64,000 nt of DNA from Xiphydria camelus. Its lineage: Eukaryota > Arthropoda > Insecta > Hymenoptera > Xiphydriidae. Both the position numbers and the translations under genes were made by a program. The notes beneath the pieces are model-generated. The model was not told the origin of the DNA. It saw nothing but the letters and a program-made list of their open reading frames with translations, and made no database searches. The stretch is taken from NCBI GenBank assembly GCA_963678675.1, contig OY783193.1, positions 17,000,427-17,064,426 on the forward strand. The letters run 5' to 3'. Position 1 is the stretch's first letter, and every line of letters starts with the position of its first letter. This document shows, one piece after another, positions 31,580-43,452 of this stretch.

Positions 31580-32186
31580 TCCGTGCAGAAATTTCGTTAG
31601 GGCTACAATAGGGTCCCGATTAAAATTCCCTAACTTTATTCGAATCCCAATAGGGAAACTCATAAGGGTCTCTTAAAGAAATATCTCTGTCAATCGGGGC
31701 CTTTAAAGGAACTTATGTAGGGATATGATCAGGATTACCTTATATTTCCCTAAGTAGGTAACTTGGCGCTGATAAGATCCCTAAGAAATCTCTGCTCTCT
31801 TATTATTACCATTACTATGAAAATACTAACTAACATACTTCTTCTGAAAAATGGTTATGTCATGTAGATTGACGAAATTTTCGGAAGACAATAATTATTC
31901 TTATTATTATACGAATTATTCACAATTATTACCTTTCCTCTCTGTTAAATAGAAAGAACAAGGTATGTCCCTCAAAAACAATTGTTTACGATTACCCATG
32001 CGAATGTTAATTTTCTTAAATTTGGGAACTTTCGGATATCGAGCATTTAAATAATGTCAAGACTTATCTCTTTCTAGTCTTCAACGAAAATTAATAAGAA
32101 TATATTTATCATTTCAACTGAATGCCCACAAGATATTATTTGGTGCATCATTGCTGCATGTGTAAAATTAATATATATTAGATATA

Positions 32187-33687
32187 TATATGGGGCATAA
32201 TTTCTGAAGTGTACCACCCTCGAAAATGAAAGTTGTCCGATCGGGCTAAAAATGGGCCCAATTGTAGTCCTATTAGATAGTACTCCTCACACCAAAAATT
32301 AATTCATTTTGATAATTATTTATCAAAGTGGAGGGGGTACAATTTTTGGGTTATTTAAGCAAAGCCTTACTTTTAAACATCTGTAACTTTTTTCCTATTG
32401 CCTTAAACAAAATTTCACTAGAAATGTTTTTCATAGATTTTTCCACAAACTTTCTGGTGGCCATAACAATTTTTTTTTTAATTAAAAATTTGACCCTAAT
32501 TTTTGAAAATCAAAAATAAAATTGATTTTCTTTAATTTGAACAATTTTCTTATTTTTTAAAAATAATTTTAGAAGAAAACTGAGATTATTTCCTATAAGA
32601 CCTCCAAGTTTCAGAGAGTGGCAAATTAATTCTTCTCTGAGTAATAGAACGATACGTAATGCTGGTGGGAGATGTAACGCGCGTATTCGTAGATCTCTGC
32701 AAATGAAGTGGTGAGAGGTCGAGCTGAACGCAATTCCGTAGCCGCGTGCTATCCTGTTCTACAACTGCTACATCGAAGGGACCGGTGAGTAAATTGGCTG
32801 GATATTTGAAAATATCGTGACTTTAGTCATTCTTATCTGAAAAAAGTACTTTTTTTACGATGTCCTCTAAAAATATGAATAAAATTTGGAAGGATAGATG
32901 TATTAATCCTTTTCAAAAGGCTGATGACCTTCTAAAAAAACTGATGAAGGTGTTCAATATATATATCCTACATCTATCCTTCCAAATTTTATTCATATTT
33001 TTAGAGGACATCGTAAAAAAAGTACTTTTTTCAGATAAGAATGACTAAAGTCACGATATTTTCAAATATCCAGCCAATTTACTCACCGGCCCCTTCGATG
33101 TAGCAGTTGTAGAACAGGATAGCACGCGGCTACGGAATTGCGTTCAGCTCGACCTCTCACCACTTCATTTGCAGAGATCTACGAATACGCGCGTTACATC
33201 TCCCACCAGCATTACGTATCGTTCTATTACTCAGAGAAGAATTAATTTGCCACTCTCTGAAACTTGGAGGTCTTATAGGAAATAATCTCAGCTTTCTTCT
33301 AAAATTATTTTTAAAAAATAAGAAAATTGTTCAAATTAAAGAAAATCAATTTTATTTTTGATTTTCAAAAATTAGGGTCAAATTTTTAATTAAAAAAAAA
33401 TTGTTATGGCCACCAGAAAGTTTGTGGAAAAATCTATGAAAAACATTTCTAATGAAATTTTGTTTAAGGCAATAGGAAAAAAGTTACAGATGTTTAAAAG
33501 TAAGGCTTTGCTTAAATAACTCAAAAATTGTACCCCCTCCACTTTGATAAATAATTATCAAAATGAATTAATTTTTGGTGTGAGGAGTACTATCTAATAG
33601 GACTACAATTGGGCCAATTTTTAGCCCGATCGGACAACTTTCATTTTCGAGGGTGGTACACTTCAGAAATTATATTGTACCATATGT
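32187..33687. mobile_element. 1.5-kb near-perfect palindrome (TATATGGGGCAT-type end)
   Basis: About 700 bp from CTGAAGTGTACCACCCTCGA inward to ATTCATATTTTTAGAGGAC repeats in inverted orientation up to 33680. Differences are very few (for example GGACCGG against GGCCCGG in the middle). The unpaired centre is ~70 bp (32905-32970). The outermost right end is eroded. A small CpG patch (32640-32800) is carried in both arms. Confidence 0.9.
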
Positions 33688-33699
33688 ACCTATACTATA

Positions 33700-34093
33700 C
33701 AGTGATTCGAAATGGGCGCACTTCCTCTCGTAGAGAGATTCTTCGCAAACAACTGAACCGAAAGTTCCTGTACAAAATTGTTGTGCTCCGCCTAGTTTAC
33801 AAGATAATCCAGTTCGAAAATATCCAATCCAAAGTCAGATTCAAGGGACAAGATTTTAGACGGCAGCGAAACTCGCAGTAGTTATTCCAGCGTGCCTCCT
33901 CTGCAGCCTAGAATTTTGAAATCAATCATCGGAGCGGCGGAAGGCACCCTAATATTCGAAAAGCACCACCTGAGTCGTAAAAAAATTCACCAAATTTGTG
34001 CGGAGCACAAAAATTTTGTACAGGAACTTTCGGTTCAGTTTTTTGCGAAGAATCTCTCTACGAGAGGAAGTGCGCCCATTTCGAATCACCCTG
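33700..34093. mobile_element. TA-flanked foldback element (AGTGATTCGAAATGGGCG ends)
   Basis: TA at 33698-33699 and 34094-34095. Arms of ~95 bp include TCCTCTCGTAGAGAGATTCT and GAAAGTTCCTGTACAAAATT. The right end keeps CACCCTG, while the left end has CAGTG. Confidence 0.85.
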
Positions 34094-34917
34094 TATATGG
34101 GGCATTCCATGCCAAGTCACCGACTCGACCCTCTTCGATTTCACTCATTTTTTGATATGTTTTAGTACTTATTAAAAGCAATTTGTACACCAATTTTTAG
34201 CCTTTTATTCCAAACTGTTATTGAGTAATCGATTTTTTAAATTTTGAAACAAAAAATGTTCAATTAATGATAGACTAATAATAAATATCGATATCTATAA
34301 AAAGTAGGGTATCATTTTTTTCGTCTTTAAATGTAGTTTCAGAAAATAAATAAAAGAAAATTATTCGAAGTAATTATAACTTAGTTATTATCGTTTAAAA
34401 ATTAAAATCGACATTTTCAAAAAGTCCGACCCCTTCGATTTTTTTGAAAAATTGTCCCAAAATTCTACTCCATATTACGCAACTTTTAAGCCCCAGTTTG
34501 AGATGTGATCACAATTTTTGCTATTTTTTATCGAATATTGATAATTTAATTTTTTTTCTTTTTGGATTAAATTATCTATAATTTTACTCTCTTGACTAAA
34601 TATCGTCGAAAAACATTAAAAACAATTTTATTGAAAAGCGATCAAATTATTTTAATCAATTTAAAATATTTTATTTGGTCATATCATTTTACACTTCATA
34701 TAATCTTTTTTATTATTTTTCTCACTTAACGATTGCTTTTTATATATTTTTTATATTTTTTAATTGCTTTTGTGAAAAACTTAAGGTTTTATTGCCACAT
34801 AATTTTATTGCAAAAGAGCTGCTTGCTTTTAATAAGTACTAAAACATATCAAAAAATGAGCGAAATCGAAGAGGGTCGAGTCAAAAACTTGGTGACTTGG
34901 CATGGAATGCCCCATAT
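34094..34917. mobile_element. Foldback element with TATATGGGGCATTCC ends
   Basis: The left end TATATGGGGCATTCCATGCC followed by GACCCTCTTCGATTTC pairs with the right arm at 34845-34917. The interior is AT-rich, with no ORF of note. It abuts the previous element so that TA is shared. Confidence 0.85.
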
Positions 34918-35270
34918 GTACCAAGTATGTTTCTTAATTCCCACGAGAAAGAAAGAGATAACATAACCAATTATTTGTATGGTTGAATTATTTTACTTAA
35001 GCTTATTTTAATTTCCTCAAATGGTCATAGTCGGAATATAGTGAGGAAATCTATGTCGAGGTTCCACGATATGTATATTCCTACTGGGACCAAAATTGTA
35101 TTCCCTATCGAAATCTAATTGAAATTTTGTCAGGGAAATCCGATTATTTCCTTTAATGGCCTTAATAGGGAAATCGTATGGAAATACATATTAGGGAGTC
35201 CCTAGATAAGCCTGATTCGGGGCCTTTAATTTAACAGAGCTTCTCTACTAAATTTTTGCACGGATTTGTA

Positions 35271-35532
35271 CACGGAAAGACTCATACCAGTAAATTGTAC
35301 TGTATTTACAATAAAAGAGGTGCATATGAGGGTTTTTGGATATTTTTACAGTAGGTACGGTACCTACTGTAATTTTTCTTTTAAAAATATTAAATCGTGA
35401 TAGTTTACATTACAATTTACTAATTTCTAAGGAAAAGTTGTTCTTCAGTACAGTTGAAACATTCAGAGAACCTAATGTATACCTTTTTTATTGTAAATAC
35501 AGTACAATTTATTGGTATCAGTTTTTTTCGTG
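35271..35532. mobile_element. 262-bp TA-flanked MITE (CACGGAAA ends)
   Basis: TA at 35269-35270 and 35533-35534. The arms run CACGGAAAGACTCATACCAG then TAAATTGTACTGTATTTACA and pair with 35478-35532. The inner GTAGGTACGGTACCTAC is itself a perfect palindrome. Confidence 0.8.
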
Positions 35533-36417
35533 TAGGGTTATTTTGGACCATAGGGTGAGATGCACCATTTTTTGTATCGGTCAAACTGAACGGTTAACAG
35601 CACTGATTTAACTAATGCCATTTTAGTCCATAGTGACAGATTTAATCAACGGAACGTGCCGGTTGTGTTGTTTACGTGCAGAATAACTTATAATCCTTTT
35701 CAGTGATCCAAATTCCAGACGAAAAATGTTAGCGTACAGTGAGTAAAAATGCTATTACCCTGTTATTGTGTAGTTTTACCTATGATTTTTGGTTAAAATA
35801 GTGACAGTAGTTTATTTTTCACGGTTTGTTATCGTGTTTGGAATTTTTTTTCTATAGGTACTGGTTTTTCTAGTGTAGAAGTGCATCTCTCCCTTAAGTT
35901 AAGGATAGACGCACCCCTGCAGAAATTGAGTTTGGGCCCTGATAGGGGACCGTAAGAAGGCTAAACAAGAAAGACAGAGATTAATAAAGAATAATCGAAG
36001 GTAGAACTAATGAGAAAGCTAACCAAGATTGATGAGAACTGTGATGATCGCTGTACAGAATATTTAGAAAATTACAATTCAACCAGATCTGGAGCAGATT
36101 GGATTTATTGTCCGGAGTGCCTGCAATGGCTCCATGAAATATGTACCATGTACCCTTCGTTATGTAATATGTATTAGAGGAAAAAAAAAGAATAGAAGCA
36201 GGAGGAAGAGGGTACAAATAAAAGAAGTGCGTCTGTCCCTATCTGAAACGCATCTAACCCCAAGTACTAGGAAGAGATGCACTTTTTATAACATTTTTAA
36301 AAGCAATATTAGAATATTAAAATAAAGATTTTATAGACTTAATGTGTTACAGTTTATTAAAGATATTTGAATAAATAATTAAACTATATTTACTAATACT
36401 TTCGGTTGTTTTTATTT
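35533..36417. other. Intergenic, no gene recognised
   Basis: Short frames only (for example 36134-36325 plus, 63 codons, Arg/Lys-rich). Nothing recognisable. Confidence 0.35.
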
Positions 36418-37900
36418 AAAACTAGCAGCCCATCCCGGCTTCGCACGGGTAGATTGTGGATTGATTTTGTCCGTCCACCATTGTTAGCTACGGAAAAACC
36501 CTAAACCCGACTATCAAAAAGAATTGTTATAGGGCCCATAGCTTTCATGGTACGAAGCCGAACTGTACTTGACCTCAATTTGACCTCCGCTGACCATAAA
36601 GGTCACATGAATATAATGGTTTCAGCGGGAAATCATTTTATAGAAACATTTTTAATACAAAACTTTTAGTATTTTTCCCGGGCTACCCAATGGTCATATT
36701 GGATTTGACCTTGACCATGACCTTCAAGGTTATATCAAGGTCAAATTAATTTTTTTTCACGTTCAAATGTGTCCTTGACCATTTTTTTCATGTTACCTTT
36801 ATTGTCAGCGGATGTCAAATTTAGGTCAAGCATAGTTCGGCTTTTTGAACACCCTGTATAAGATTTACTAACTGAGAAACCTTCGCGGATATGCGTCCAA
36901 CCGTTCCCCAAATTTTCATCGCAATCGGATGAACGGTTAAGGAAGGCATAATAATCATCCGTGCAGGTACTTTTTAAACACCCTGTATACGATTTACTAA
37001 CTCAGAAACCTTCGCGGGCATGCGTCCAACCATTCCACAACTTTTCATCGCAATCGGATGAACGGTTTAGGAAGGCATAATAATCATCAGTACCGGTACT
37101 TTTTGAACACCCTGTATACGATTTACTAACTCAGAAACCTTCGCGGGCATGCGTCCAACCATTCCCCAACTTTTCATCGCAATCGGATGAACGGTTTAGG
37201 AAGGCATAATAATCATCAGTATCGGTACTTTTTGAACACCTTTTATAAGATTTACTAACTCAGAAACCTTCGCGGGCATGCGTCCAACCATTCCACAACT
37301 TTTCATCGCAATCGGATGAACGGTTTAGGAAGGCATAATAATCATCCGTACCGGTACTTTTTGAACACCCTGTATAAGATTTACTAACTCAGAAACCTTC
37401 GCGGGCATGCGTCCAACCATTCCCCAACTTTTCATCGCAATCGGATGGACGGTTTAGGAAGGCATAATAATCATCAGTACCGGTACTTTTTGAACACCTT
37501 TTATAAGATTTACTAACTCAGAAACCTTCGCAGGCATGCGTCCAACCATTCCCCAAAGTTTCATCGCAATCGGATGAACGGTTTAGGAAGGCATTTGATA
37601 TTACCTTAAAGGTCACGGTCAAGGTCAAATCCAATACGACCACTGGGTAGCCAAGGGAAAATCCTTAAAGTTTTGTATTAAACATTTTTCTCTAAAATGT
37701 TTTCCCGCTGAGATAATCGGCCGTACTGGGACTTTCTGAACACCCTGTATAAGATTTACTAACTCAGAAACCATCGCGGGCATGCGTCCAACCATCCCCC
37801 AAAGTTTCATCGCAATCGGATGAACGGTTTAGGAAGGCATAAGAGACATACAGACAGACAGACAGACAGACAGAAACATTCATTTTTATATATATAGATT
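36418..37900 (+). mobile_element. Insect repeat with CCCGGCTTCGCACGGG head, 129-bp tandem array and (GACA)n tail
   Basis: The left end ACTAGCAGCCCATCCCGGCT and the tail (ACAG)n followed by ATATATATAGATT resemble ends seen in a common class of insect interspersed repeats, perhaps RTE-related; this is recall only. An inverted pair (36620-36725 against 37598-37715, around GACCTTGACC) also occurs, similar to the AAGGTCA-rich element at 20.6 kb. Confidence 0.6.
36846..37870 (+). repeat. Tandem array, 129-bp unit
   Basis: The word GAACACCCTGTATA (or a variant) recurs at 36847, 36976, 37105, 37234, 37363 and 37492, exactly 129 bp apart. It recurs again at 37738 after an inserted ~117 bp. Each unit contains CTCAGAAACCTTCGCGGGCA, TCATCGCAATCGGATGAACG and GGAAGGCATAATAATCATC. 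Confidence 0.9.
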
Positions 37901-38474
<574 letters not shown>

Positions 38475-38674
38475 NNNNNNNNNNNNNNNNNNNNNNNNNN
38501 NNNNNNNNNNNNNNNNNNNNNNNNNNNNNNNNNNNNNNNNNNNNNNNNNNNNNNNNNNNNNNNNNNNNNNNNNNNNNNNNNNNNNNNNNNNNNNNNNNNN
38601 NNNNNNNNNNNNNNNNNNNNNNNNNNNNNNNNNNNNNNNNNNNNNNNNNNNNNNNNNNNNNNNNNNNNNNNNNN
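38475..38674. other. Assembly gap, 200 N
   Basis: Exactly 200 unknown bases follow the CT run. The round number suggests a scaffolding gap of estimated or fixed size. Any frame across it is meaningless. Confidence 0.98.
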
Positions 38675-38990
38675 TTTATACCTTGCGCTGCTGCTTTGTG
38701 ATTTTTACCTGCTTGCTCACCACAATTGCACACTATATGCTCTTGCTCTGGTTTCAGAGGATTATTATTTTGTTCTATTTGAATAATAAACACTCCATCA
38801 ATCAATCTCTCACTCTCTCTCTTTAATTAAAGCGAAAATCAAGAAATGATGTACTTTTCATGTATAAATGTAATACATCAAAATTATTTCTTGAAATTAT
38901 AAATACCATGCAACGCGGTGACGAGATTAAAAAATAATATAATTACTATTAGCAGTCGATGCGGTACATGATAGCTCTAATGTTTGTTCA

Positions 38991-40113
38991 CAATTGAAGA
39001 GTACAGGGGAAGAACGAGCTAAGTCAATTTTCATGGTTTTGTGTGCTAGAGAGATTTATATTTTGAATCTTAGCTAGCTTTTCTCCTGTATAGGTATTGT
39101 TTTATAACGGATAACTATTGATTTGTTCCGTTATTGCCCTGGAAGGTATATGAAGCGTAAAGATACATAAAAATGCCTCTAAATTGAGGAGCAGAAGTAA
39201 CAAAGGGGCTAAGTGCCAATTTGCCAAAAAATGAGATATTTATATAGATAGGTTCTCTCTCTCTATGTGCCGTCGACTACCTATATTCTGTCAAATGGCC
39301 AAAGTGCCAGGGCTCCAAATTCCGTAAAAAAAAATTGGCAGATAAGTGGCGCTTTCTGCAAGTGCTCAGTCATTTTCACATGAAAGGAGTCAAGTGCCGT
39401 AGTATGCATTCTTGTGTGGCGCGTTCATTTTGTTTACATCCTACCGAAATATATCGTTTCATGCCTACAATATTCTACAGCCGTAACAACAGAAAAAGAT
39501 GTTTGATGTACAAGCGGCAGCCGACAAGATCTTAAATCTCAAAGAAGTGAATATTAGCAGTTGTACGATTGAAAGTTGACTCCCAACAACCTGATTTTTT
39601 GTTTACTGCTGAATCTTTTTCTGAAGTAGCACCTTGGAAAGTAACTCCGATACTTAAAAGAGGAAAAACCACGGAAGATTTAAAAAATATCTCAATTAAC
39701 CAGCTACCACACATAAATAAGGTCGGTAACAACAAGAAAAAACACTTAAAATCAATGATTCCTTATCTACAAGACGATAAACACTAAGCATTCTACGCTA
39801 ATTTGACCAAATAATATACTGGCACTTAGCCCGTTTCCCAATTTTTTTTAAATTTCTTCATTATTTTCAAGTTTTCATTTTTTTCTGTTGTTTTTGTCGT
39901 AGAATATTTAGGCATAAGGCACATAATATGTCAGATAATGATTTGAAAATAAAAAGTCTGTTATTTGGATACGTGAACGTTGTCTTTAAATATCTCTGTT
40001 TTACAGTTTTGATACTTAGCCCCTTTGTTACTTCTGTTTCTCAAATGGTGACAATATATCTCAATTTCGATGAAAAATGACTTAGCCTGTTATTTCCCTG
40101 TACTCTTCAATTG
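38991..40113. mobile_element. Terminal-inverted-repeat element with coding remnants
   Basis: The outer ends CAATTGAAGAGTACAGGG and its complement, and a second inverted pair GCAGAAGTAACAAAGGGGCT (39190) against 40010-40040, frame 1.12 kb. Two plus-strand frames inside look like decayed transposon protein, listed separately. Confidence 0.75.
39335..39787 (+). pseudogene. Decayed protein remnant inside the 39-kb element
   Basis: 39335-39535 ends NNRKRCLMYKRQPTRS. After a short break 39569-39787 reads MKVDSQQPDFLFTAESFSEV, then KTTEDLKNISINQLP and KKHLKSMIPYLQ, with FYANLTK continuing in another frame after the stop. The pattern 'Ile-Pro... FYxxL' at the end recalls C-termini of insect transposon-encoded proteins of unnamed type. 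I cannot name the family; the position between inverted ends supports a transposon origin. Confidence 0.35.
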
Positions 40114-40225
40114 TTATTTTCTTCTAATCAAGATTTTACGGTTTTTTCTCTATTTCGGGAAATATAGATTGATACGTAGATTTCGGGAAAAATGTTTCAC
40201 TGCATAAAAGAGGATAATTGCAGAG

Positions 40226-40323
40226 AGTGAGGGGGGGGGGGCGGTAGAAGGAGGGATGGTGAGTGAAAGGGTAGGAGGGCGGGTGGGAGGTAGAGGGGAA
40301 GGAGAGGAAATGAAGAAGAAAGG

Positions 40324-40382
<59 letters not shown>

Positions 40383-40432
40383 GGAGAGAGAGAGAGAGGG
40401 AGAGAGAGAGAGAGGGAGGGAGAGAGCGAAAG
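40226..40432 (+). repeat. Purine-rich tract and (AG)n microsatellite
   Basis: G-rich/AG-rich from 40226, then AG repeats 40326-40432. The long RERERE frame across it is a repeat artefact. Confidence 0.95.
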
Positions 40433-41374
40433 AAAATTCTAGATATAGCGATAATTTTCGGTAAACGTCATTGGTCAGAAAAGTGTAGAACTATATGGGA
40501 CTCTTGCAATTGGAGGGGAAAGCTGCCTCCAAAGGGCTACAAATCGGAGTTCTTCACTGACTCCAAAGATTCCTTAAGAGAAAAATGCGCGATCCGCTGC
40601 AGATCTTCAAATTATCGGAGGATAAGTAAATTGCATCTCGGGAGAAATCGCGCTGATCGCCGATCAATACGTGTAAAACCCGCGAATAATGATCGACTTA
40701 AGCTCACGAATTCACCTGCTGAAACGCACGAGGCTCGAACCTTCGGCTTGCGAATCGACCTGCCGGATTATCTTGCGAAAGCCGGCTTACGAAATAACTT
40801 ATACGTCGATGAATCTTAATCGCAAACTCTGTATATAGGATAGTTCATTTAAAATTACGTATTTTAATATATTCTCGAAGTTTTATTTTTATATAATATA
40901 TTTTTAAATGTACGTTTTATACCAATAACGGCTTTTATATATTGTTACTTGAGTAATCGGATTCAGCGAATGTGTCGATGTAAATACGAAATAGGGTGTA
41001 GGAATAAGAGAAGCTACGACTCTTCAAATAATTACTACAATTGCAAAGAATAATATATCGTTAAATCTGTCCTAAAATAAGCTTAGTAAATTAAACTGTT
41101 AGTTTCCGTTTAAAGAAATGATCACAATAATTCTTGCTTGAAAAGAACGTCACGTCACGTCATTTATAAAAAAGGCGTTACTTATATAATTCGTCTTCTT
41201 TAAAATGCTCCAACTTTTATTCGAAATATTTCTTTCTAAAATTAAAAGTTCAGGTCGAATTGAAACGCATCATTTAAAATTGGCCACCCTATATATGTTT
41301 ACGTGTATACCTATCTACGTAAGAACAAAGTGAAGATGCGATCTTAAGCCGCATCGTAAATTACCACGTAACGG
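40433..41374. other. Intergenic, no gene recognised
   Basis: 40500-40820 is CpG-richer and open on the plus strand because it continues the AG-repeat frame; no domain seen. The rest is AT-rich. Confidence 0.35.
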
Positions 41375-42600
41375 TAAGTTACTACCCCGATAGCAAAGTG
41401 GCACCACAGTGACTGCATCCTGCTTTCACGCGGTGCATTCGAGTGCATGCACTGGGGTGTCCATCTGTCTGTGCACCGTGAAGCCACACTGCAGTCACGC
41501 AGTGTAAGTACGATGGTAAAAGTAGAATTTTGCAAAAAGGGGGCGATAAAGTAGGATTTCCCGCCTGCCTGATCCGCCTACTAGAGAGAGAGAGAGAGAG
41601 AGAGTGTCGGTTTTTTTTTTCTCAAACCCGACCCGGCCAGGACTGGGAACGCTTCTCGCATTCTACCAATTGCGCCATCGACTCTTTGTGGTGGAAGTCG
41701 ACTAAGTTATACATATAATATCGATACCTGAAAGCAACAGTACTGTGACTAGTGAGATAAAGCCGAAAGCCGATTTCGAGCTATGTCAAACGTAAACTAA
41801 ATTTTAAATATTTTTGCCGAGATATCTCAGTGTTGCATTGTGTAAAGGCCGGTTTATATATATATATCTCATTAAATTTTTAAAAATAATTTGATACTTT
41901 CTTTTTCAAAACAGTAGCGATTATGATAATTAATTATTCATTATTTATGAAATAATTCAGTACAATTTGCACTGTTTGAAACATTATTATAATATCAATT
42001 TTGTTATTTTCTAATTTAAAAATTCTTCTATCGGGGTGTGAAATCAATTAATTGTAAATTTACAACCGCACACATCCGCAGATCAAAATTTGTAACTAGT
42101 CACAAATTGCTTTCTGGGAACAAACCTATTATTATATCAATTTTGTTATTTTCTAATTTAACACATTCGCTGCCACTTTTAGATTGATTGCATCGCGCTC
42201 AGTGCCGGTAACAGACTGAATAATTATATGTAATGTGCACGTCAATGTGTCTCCGATCGGAGCCGGCGGCACAGGCGCGAAGTGTCGACTGGCTCCGATC
42301 GGAGCCGGCGGCAGCAAACGACGTGTTAAAAATTTTGTGAAGACAATGAAGTTACCGACATTCATGGTCGGTAAATTTACGAAGTGTGCACGTCAAAAAG
42401 GCACCTTGACTGCACTGAGTGTAACTACTGTGTCTTTACGCTGTGAACCACTCAGTGTGTTCACTGTGTAGCCACGGTGCTTTTAGTTTGTGTACGCCAC
42501 GCGATCACGCCACGGTGAGACCATAGTGGTGCCACTACGTGGCAGCACTGCGTGCGGCTAGCGTGTAAATCCACGCTTTCCTGTCGGGGTAGGAGAGTAT
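41375..42600. mobile_element. Possible foldback element with CTACCCCGATAGCAAAG end
   Basis: The left end CTACCCCGATAGCAAAGTGG and the complement of the right end CTACCCCGACAGGAAAGCGT match. Both flanking ~150 bp are dense in GTGGC, GCACTG and CAGTGACTGCA words in both orientations. The interior includes a twofold repeat of CTCCGATCGGAGCCGGCGGC at 42251 and 42292. Confidence 0.5.
41612..41697 (-). ncRNA. tRNA-like sequence or SINE head (pseudogene)
   Basis: The minus strand reads AGTCGATGGCGCAATTGGTA then GAATGCG, an almost ideal Pol III A box (TGGCGCAATTGG). It is followed ~35 nt later by GGTCGGGTTTGAG, a weak B box, then a run of A's. Without a convincing acceptor stem this is more likely a truncated tRNA-derived SINE than a tRNA gene. 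Confidence 0.4.
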
Positions 42601-43057
42601 GAGGTTCGAAAAAGATTATTATTTATGACTGGTACCCTTCGAGGCTTCCAAGGAAGCCTATGTATGTATGTATACATATACTTACTTGAAGTGTAAAACT
42701 CGCTCGGATTTTTTTAGTTTTTAAATTTCTTTGCGGACTCAAAGTTTCTTCTATTACATCTGTGCCACCGAAAGTGATACGCTGCAACGGGACGCTCAAT
42801 AGTTTTTGATATGCACTTCGGCATAACGATCTTAAAATATCAATTTGCGAATGAATGAACATAAATTAAATTGAAGCAAAATTACAATAATCACCTCGTA
42901 ACTATGACGTATCAACGAAATCGAATCGGTTCTAATTCACGTCACTCTATACTTGTAACTTTCTATATTTCCCACGACATATTATATTTTCAGTACTTAT
43001 ATACGCGTTCCCGCGTGACGTAAATGTATGCGCGAAATTATACTACATTAACGCATA

Positions 43058-43452
43058 CAGGGTCTACCACTGGACCTGCAACATAGCATACAGGGTGAGT
43101 CATTAGATCTGCGACATAGCAAAGATGGTATACGATTTTGTGTGGAACTGTAGACGATGAGCGTCACCGTTGATTGGTCGTGGTAGGTAGGAGAGGTGAA
43201 GTAGGATTGGCAACTGTAGTGATAAAACTCTTAAACTGATATAGATACTCCTGATTTTAACCAGAACTAGAGTGAAATCTGGGAAGAATCAGGTGTACTT
43301 GCCTCAGTTTAAGAGTTTCACCATTACAGAGTTGCCGGTCCTGTTTAACCTCTCCTACCGGACACGACTACTCAATGGTAACGCTTATCGTCTATACCCC
43401 ACCAATCGTAGACGTTATATTTGTTATGTTGCAGATCTAGTGGTGGACCCTG
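43058..43452. mobile_element. TA-flanked foldback MITE (CAGGGTCTACCAC ends)
   Basis: TA at 43056-43057 and 43453-43454. Arms pair around ACCTGCAACATAGCA, GTAGGAGAGGTGAAG and CTCTTAAACTG. The left arm carries a 28-bp duplication of the end (second CAGGGTGAGTCATTAGATC at 43088). Confidence 0.75.

Larger units (their letters stand above)
31580..35265. mobile_element. Possible outer terminal-inverted-repeat element enclosing three palindromes
   Basis: The left end ATCCGTGCAGAAATTTCGTTAG-like and the right end, whose complement reads ATCCGTGCAAAAATTTAGTAG-like, match. Both subterminal regions are full of TAGGGAAA/TTTCCCTA words and a CGGGGCCTTTAA motif. If it is one element, the three palindromes inside inserted later. 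Confidence 0.45.

Noticed and set aside
36846..37620. CRISPR-like regular array
   Set aside because: Units are contiguous 129-bp copies without unique spacers, in eukaryotic DNA; it is a tandem repeat.
40256..40819. 187-codon frame with Arg-Glu repeats
   Set aside because: Opened by the (AG)n repeat; the rest has no domain.
41612..41697. Functional tRNA gene on the minus strand
   Set aside because: The A box is good but the B box is weak, no acceptor stem pairs convincingly, and an A-run follows; a SINE head or pseudogene is more likely.
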